From the NCBI GenBank assembly GCA_002470165.1, contig DKNF01000102.1, positions 1 through 6,819 on the forward strand: a DNA stretch of 6,819 bases. The letters are read 5' to 3'. The notes below the pieces were generated by a model that worked only from the letters and a program-made list of their open reading frames with translations, was not told where the DNA came from and made no database searches. The stretch comes from Betaproteobacteria bacterium UBA7395 (lineage in GTDB: Bacteria; Pseudomonadota; Gammaproteobacteria; Burkholderiales; Rhodocyclaceae). The position numbers and the translations under genes were made by a program. Positions 5,669 to 6,819 of this stretch are shown here, in pieces. Each line of letters begins with the position of its first letter. Position 1 is the stretch's first letter.

Positions 5669-6637
5669 TCAAACCGCGTACGGCCGGTGCAGCCAGTTGC
5701 GGATGATGTCCACGTCGCGTTGTGGCAGGTAGGCGAAGCCGGTCAGGGCGTCTTCGACGGTGCTCTGGGCGACCCAGTGCGGGACGGCCTTGGTGGTGAG
5801 CATGTGGAAGTACCAGGCCATCGGGTAGCCGACGGCGCGGTCGAAACGTTGCAGGGCTTCCTGGAGGCCTAGACCACTGGTGCCGGGGACGGCTGCGAAA
5901 TCCGGCGGGTCGCCGGGCAGGGTGGCGATTGGCTGAGCGCGGAAGATCGGCTGGTGATAGCGGTCGAGGTGTTCGCGGGTGGCGATGACCCAGTGGTTGG
6001 CATAGTCGCTGTTGGCGCCGGCGCTGCTCTTCGACCAGTCGTCGAGCATGCGGTGGATGGGCGCCGCTTCCTGCTTTTGCGTCTGCATGCGTTTGAGGAA
6101 GGCGCCGATGTGCTGGATGCGGCGCAGCGTGTAATAGGGCAGGCCGAGCGGCAGCGGGTTGAGGTTGCCGCCACGCGGGTCGACCAGTTCTTCCAGCGTC
6201 GTCGGTTCGTTGCTGAACAGGCGATGCGCGCGCATTTCCTGCAGGTCTTCGATTTCCAGTTGCAGGAAATTGTCGGCCTCGTCGCCGACGTTGGCGGTCA
6301 GGTAATGGGTCTGACCGACCAGGCGCGTGGCGTACAGGGTCCGCCCTTCGTTTTCCTCGATCAGTTGCTGGATGTCGCCGTCGCAGGCATCGAGCGCGTC
6401 TTCGACCCATTGTTCGAGATTGTCGGTGATCCGCTGGCCGTGTTCATCGACGATGCCGCCCAGGCGATACCAGCCGCCGCGCGCCAGGGCATGGCGGAAC
6501 TGCCAGTCCGGCAGCGCTTCGTGCAGGGCTCGGGCCAGGCTGGCGCCGCCGGCGCTGACCGGCGTACGGGCGCAGGTTTCGACAATCGCGGGCGACAGGG
6601 ATTTGCAGTATTCGGTCCAGGCCTGGTTGCTTTTCAT
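5669..6637 (-). CDS. Uncharacterised protein, linked to the LRV gene in the nif region
   Basis: I do not recognise a family with confidence. The 322-aa product has no signal peptide, no membrane segment and no cysteine cluster. It is acidic in its first half (EQWVEDALDACDGD at about 75-88; LQLEIEDLQEMR at about 125-136). A conserved-looking central part (NLNPLPLGLPYYTLRRIQHI at about 158-177) is followed by a Trp/His-rich C-terminal half (MAWYFHMLTT near 280; RNWLHRPYAV at the end). The ATG at 6635-6637 lies 2 bp after the stop of the LRV gene (TGA-TC-ATG), so the two are very likely co-translated. The visible ribosome site (GGAAAG) is weak, which fits coupling. A longer in-frame reading overlaps the LRV gene and is rejected. 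A nif-related role is inferred only from context. Confidence 0.8.
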   Translation of the reverse strand: MKSNQAWTEYCKSLSPAIVETCARTPVSAGGASLARALHEALPDWQFRHALARGGWYRLGGIVDEHGQRITDNLEQWVEDALDACDGDIQQLIEENEGRTLYATRLVGQTHYLTANVGDEADNFLQLEIEDLQEMRAHRLFSNEPTTLEELVDPRGGNLNPLPLGLPYYTLRRIQHIGAFLKRMQTQKQEAAPIHRMLDDWSKSSAGANSDYANHWVIATREHLDRYHQPIFRAQPIATLPGDPPDFAAVPGTSGLGLQEALQRFDRAVGYPMAWYFHMLTTKAVPHWVAQSTVEDALTGFAYLPQRDVDIIRNWLHRPYAV

Positions 6638-6639
6638 GA

Positions 6640-6819
6640 TCACTTTCCGGCGGTAGGGGTGGCTGGGGTTTCGGCGAGTCGGCCGGGGACGGCTTCCCGG
6701 ACTTCGAGTTCCGGGTCGTCGAGCAGCGGCGGCAGCAGTTCCGGCGGGGCGTTGCCGACGGCGGCCAGGCGGACCCACCACTCGCTGTCGGCGAGCAGGC
6801 GGGCGGACAGTTCGGGCAG
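6640..6819 (-). CDS. Leucine-rich-repeat-variant (LRV) protein, C-terminal end
   Basis: The last 59 residues are visible; the start lies beyond the right edge. They hold about two copies of the LRV repeat of about 24 residues: LLADSEWWVRLAAVGNAPPE and LLDDPELEVREAVPGRLA. The pattern is L-L-x-D-x-x-x-x-V-R-x-A-V, with Pro in the loop (NAPP), as in HEAT-like solenoids. A short Ala/Thr/Pro tail ends the protein. LRV proteins were described from Azotobacter vinelandii, where an N-terminal cysteine motif binds a 4Fe-4S cluster; that part is outside this window. Members occur in nif clusters, which agrees with nifV here. A plain HEAT-repeat protein is the alternative. The stop is 2 bp before the 322-aa gene. 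Confidence 0.75.
   Translation of the reverse strand: MPELSARLLADSEWWVRLAAVGNAPPELLPPLLDDPELEVREAVPGRLAETPATPTAGK

Noticed and set aside
5550..6410. 286-codon minus-strand frame within the unknown gene
   Set aside because: It is an out-of-frame, Arg/Pro-rich shadow of the 322-aa protein.
1..6819. CRISPR array, tRNA, rRNA or insertion sequence
   Set aside because: No regularly spaced long repeats, no tRNA-like cloverleaf or rRNA sequence noticed by eye, and no transposase.

Overview
The window looks like chromosome of a nitrogen-fixing betaproteobacterium, probably Rhodocyclales-like (Azospira, Dechloromonas or Azoarcus type). The taxonomic guess rests on high-GC coding style and gene content only. 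Both ends carry nitrogen-fixation genes on the minus strand. The left end holds the first 232 codons of nifV (homocitrate synthase), driven by a textbook sigma-54 promoter with a NifA upstream activator site. The right end holds the last repeats of an LRV-type leucine-rich-repeat-variant protein and, 2 bp behind it, a 322-aa protein of unknown function.

Layout, left to right: nifV (minus, runs off the left edge); its -24/-12 promoter and NifA site; an HD-domain phosphohydrolase gene that overlaps the end of a VF530/DUF2132 gene by 4 bp (both minus); a 99-bp divergent spacer; an orphan ParB-like gene (plus); a fic gene (minus) in a less GC-rich, probably acquired segment of about 1.7 kb; an AT-rich control region with 12-bp repeats and a broken small reading frame; an exported metallo-beta-lactamase-fold protein that lacks half of its usual metal ligands (plus); a likely terminator; then the unknown 322-aa gene and the LRV gene (both minus).

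The nif genes belong to one physiological programme, synthesis and support of nitrogenase under NifA control. The middle block looks like accessory cargo lodged inside the nif region: housekeeping-type HD and VF530 genes, a stand-alone ParB-like DNA-binding protein, a class II (self-inhibited) Fic AMP-transferase, and a degenerate periplasmic MBL protein.

I see no strong case for a wholly new multi-gene system. The least explained signals are (i) an open reading frame of 38 codons that continues fic one frame over after an A6/G4 run, (ii) three tandem 12-bp repeats plus a fourth copy at the fic transcription start, (iii) a ribosome-binding site and frameshifted 47-codon frame upstream of fic, (iv) the loss of the HxH half of the MBL metal site, and (v) a 3-residue insertion in the nucleotide-binding motif of the ParB-like protein.
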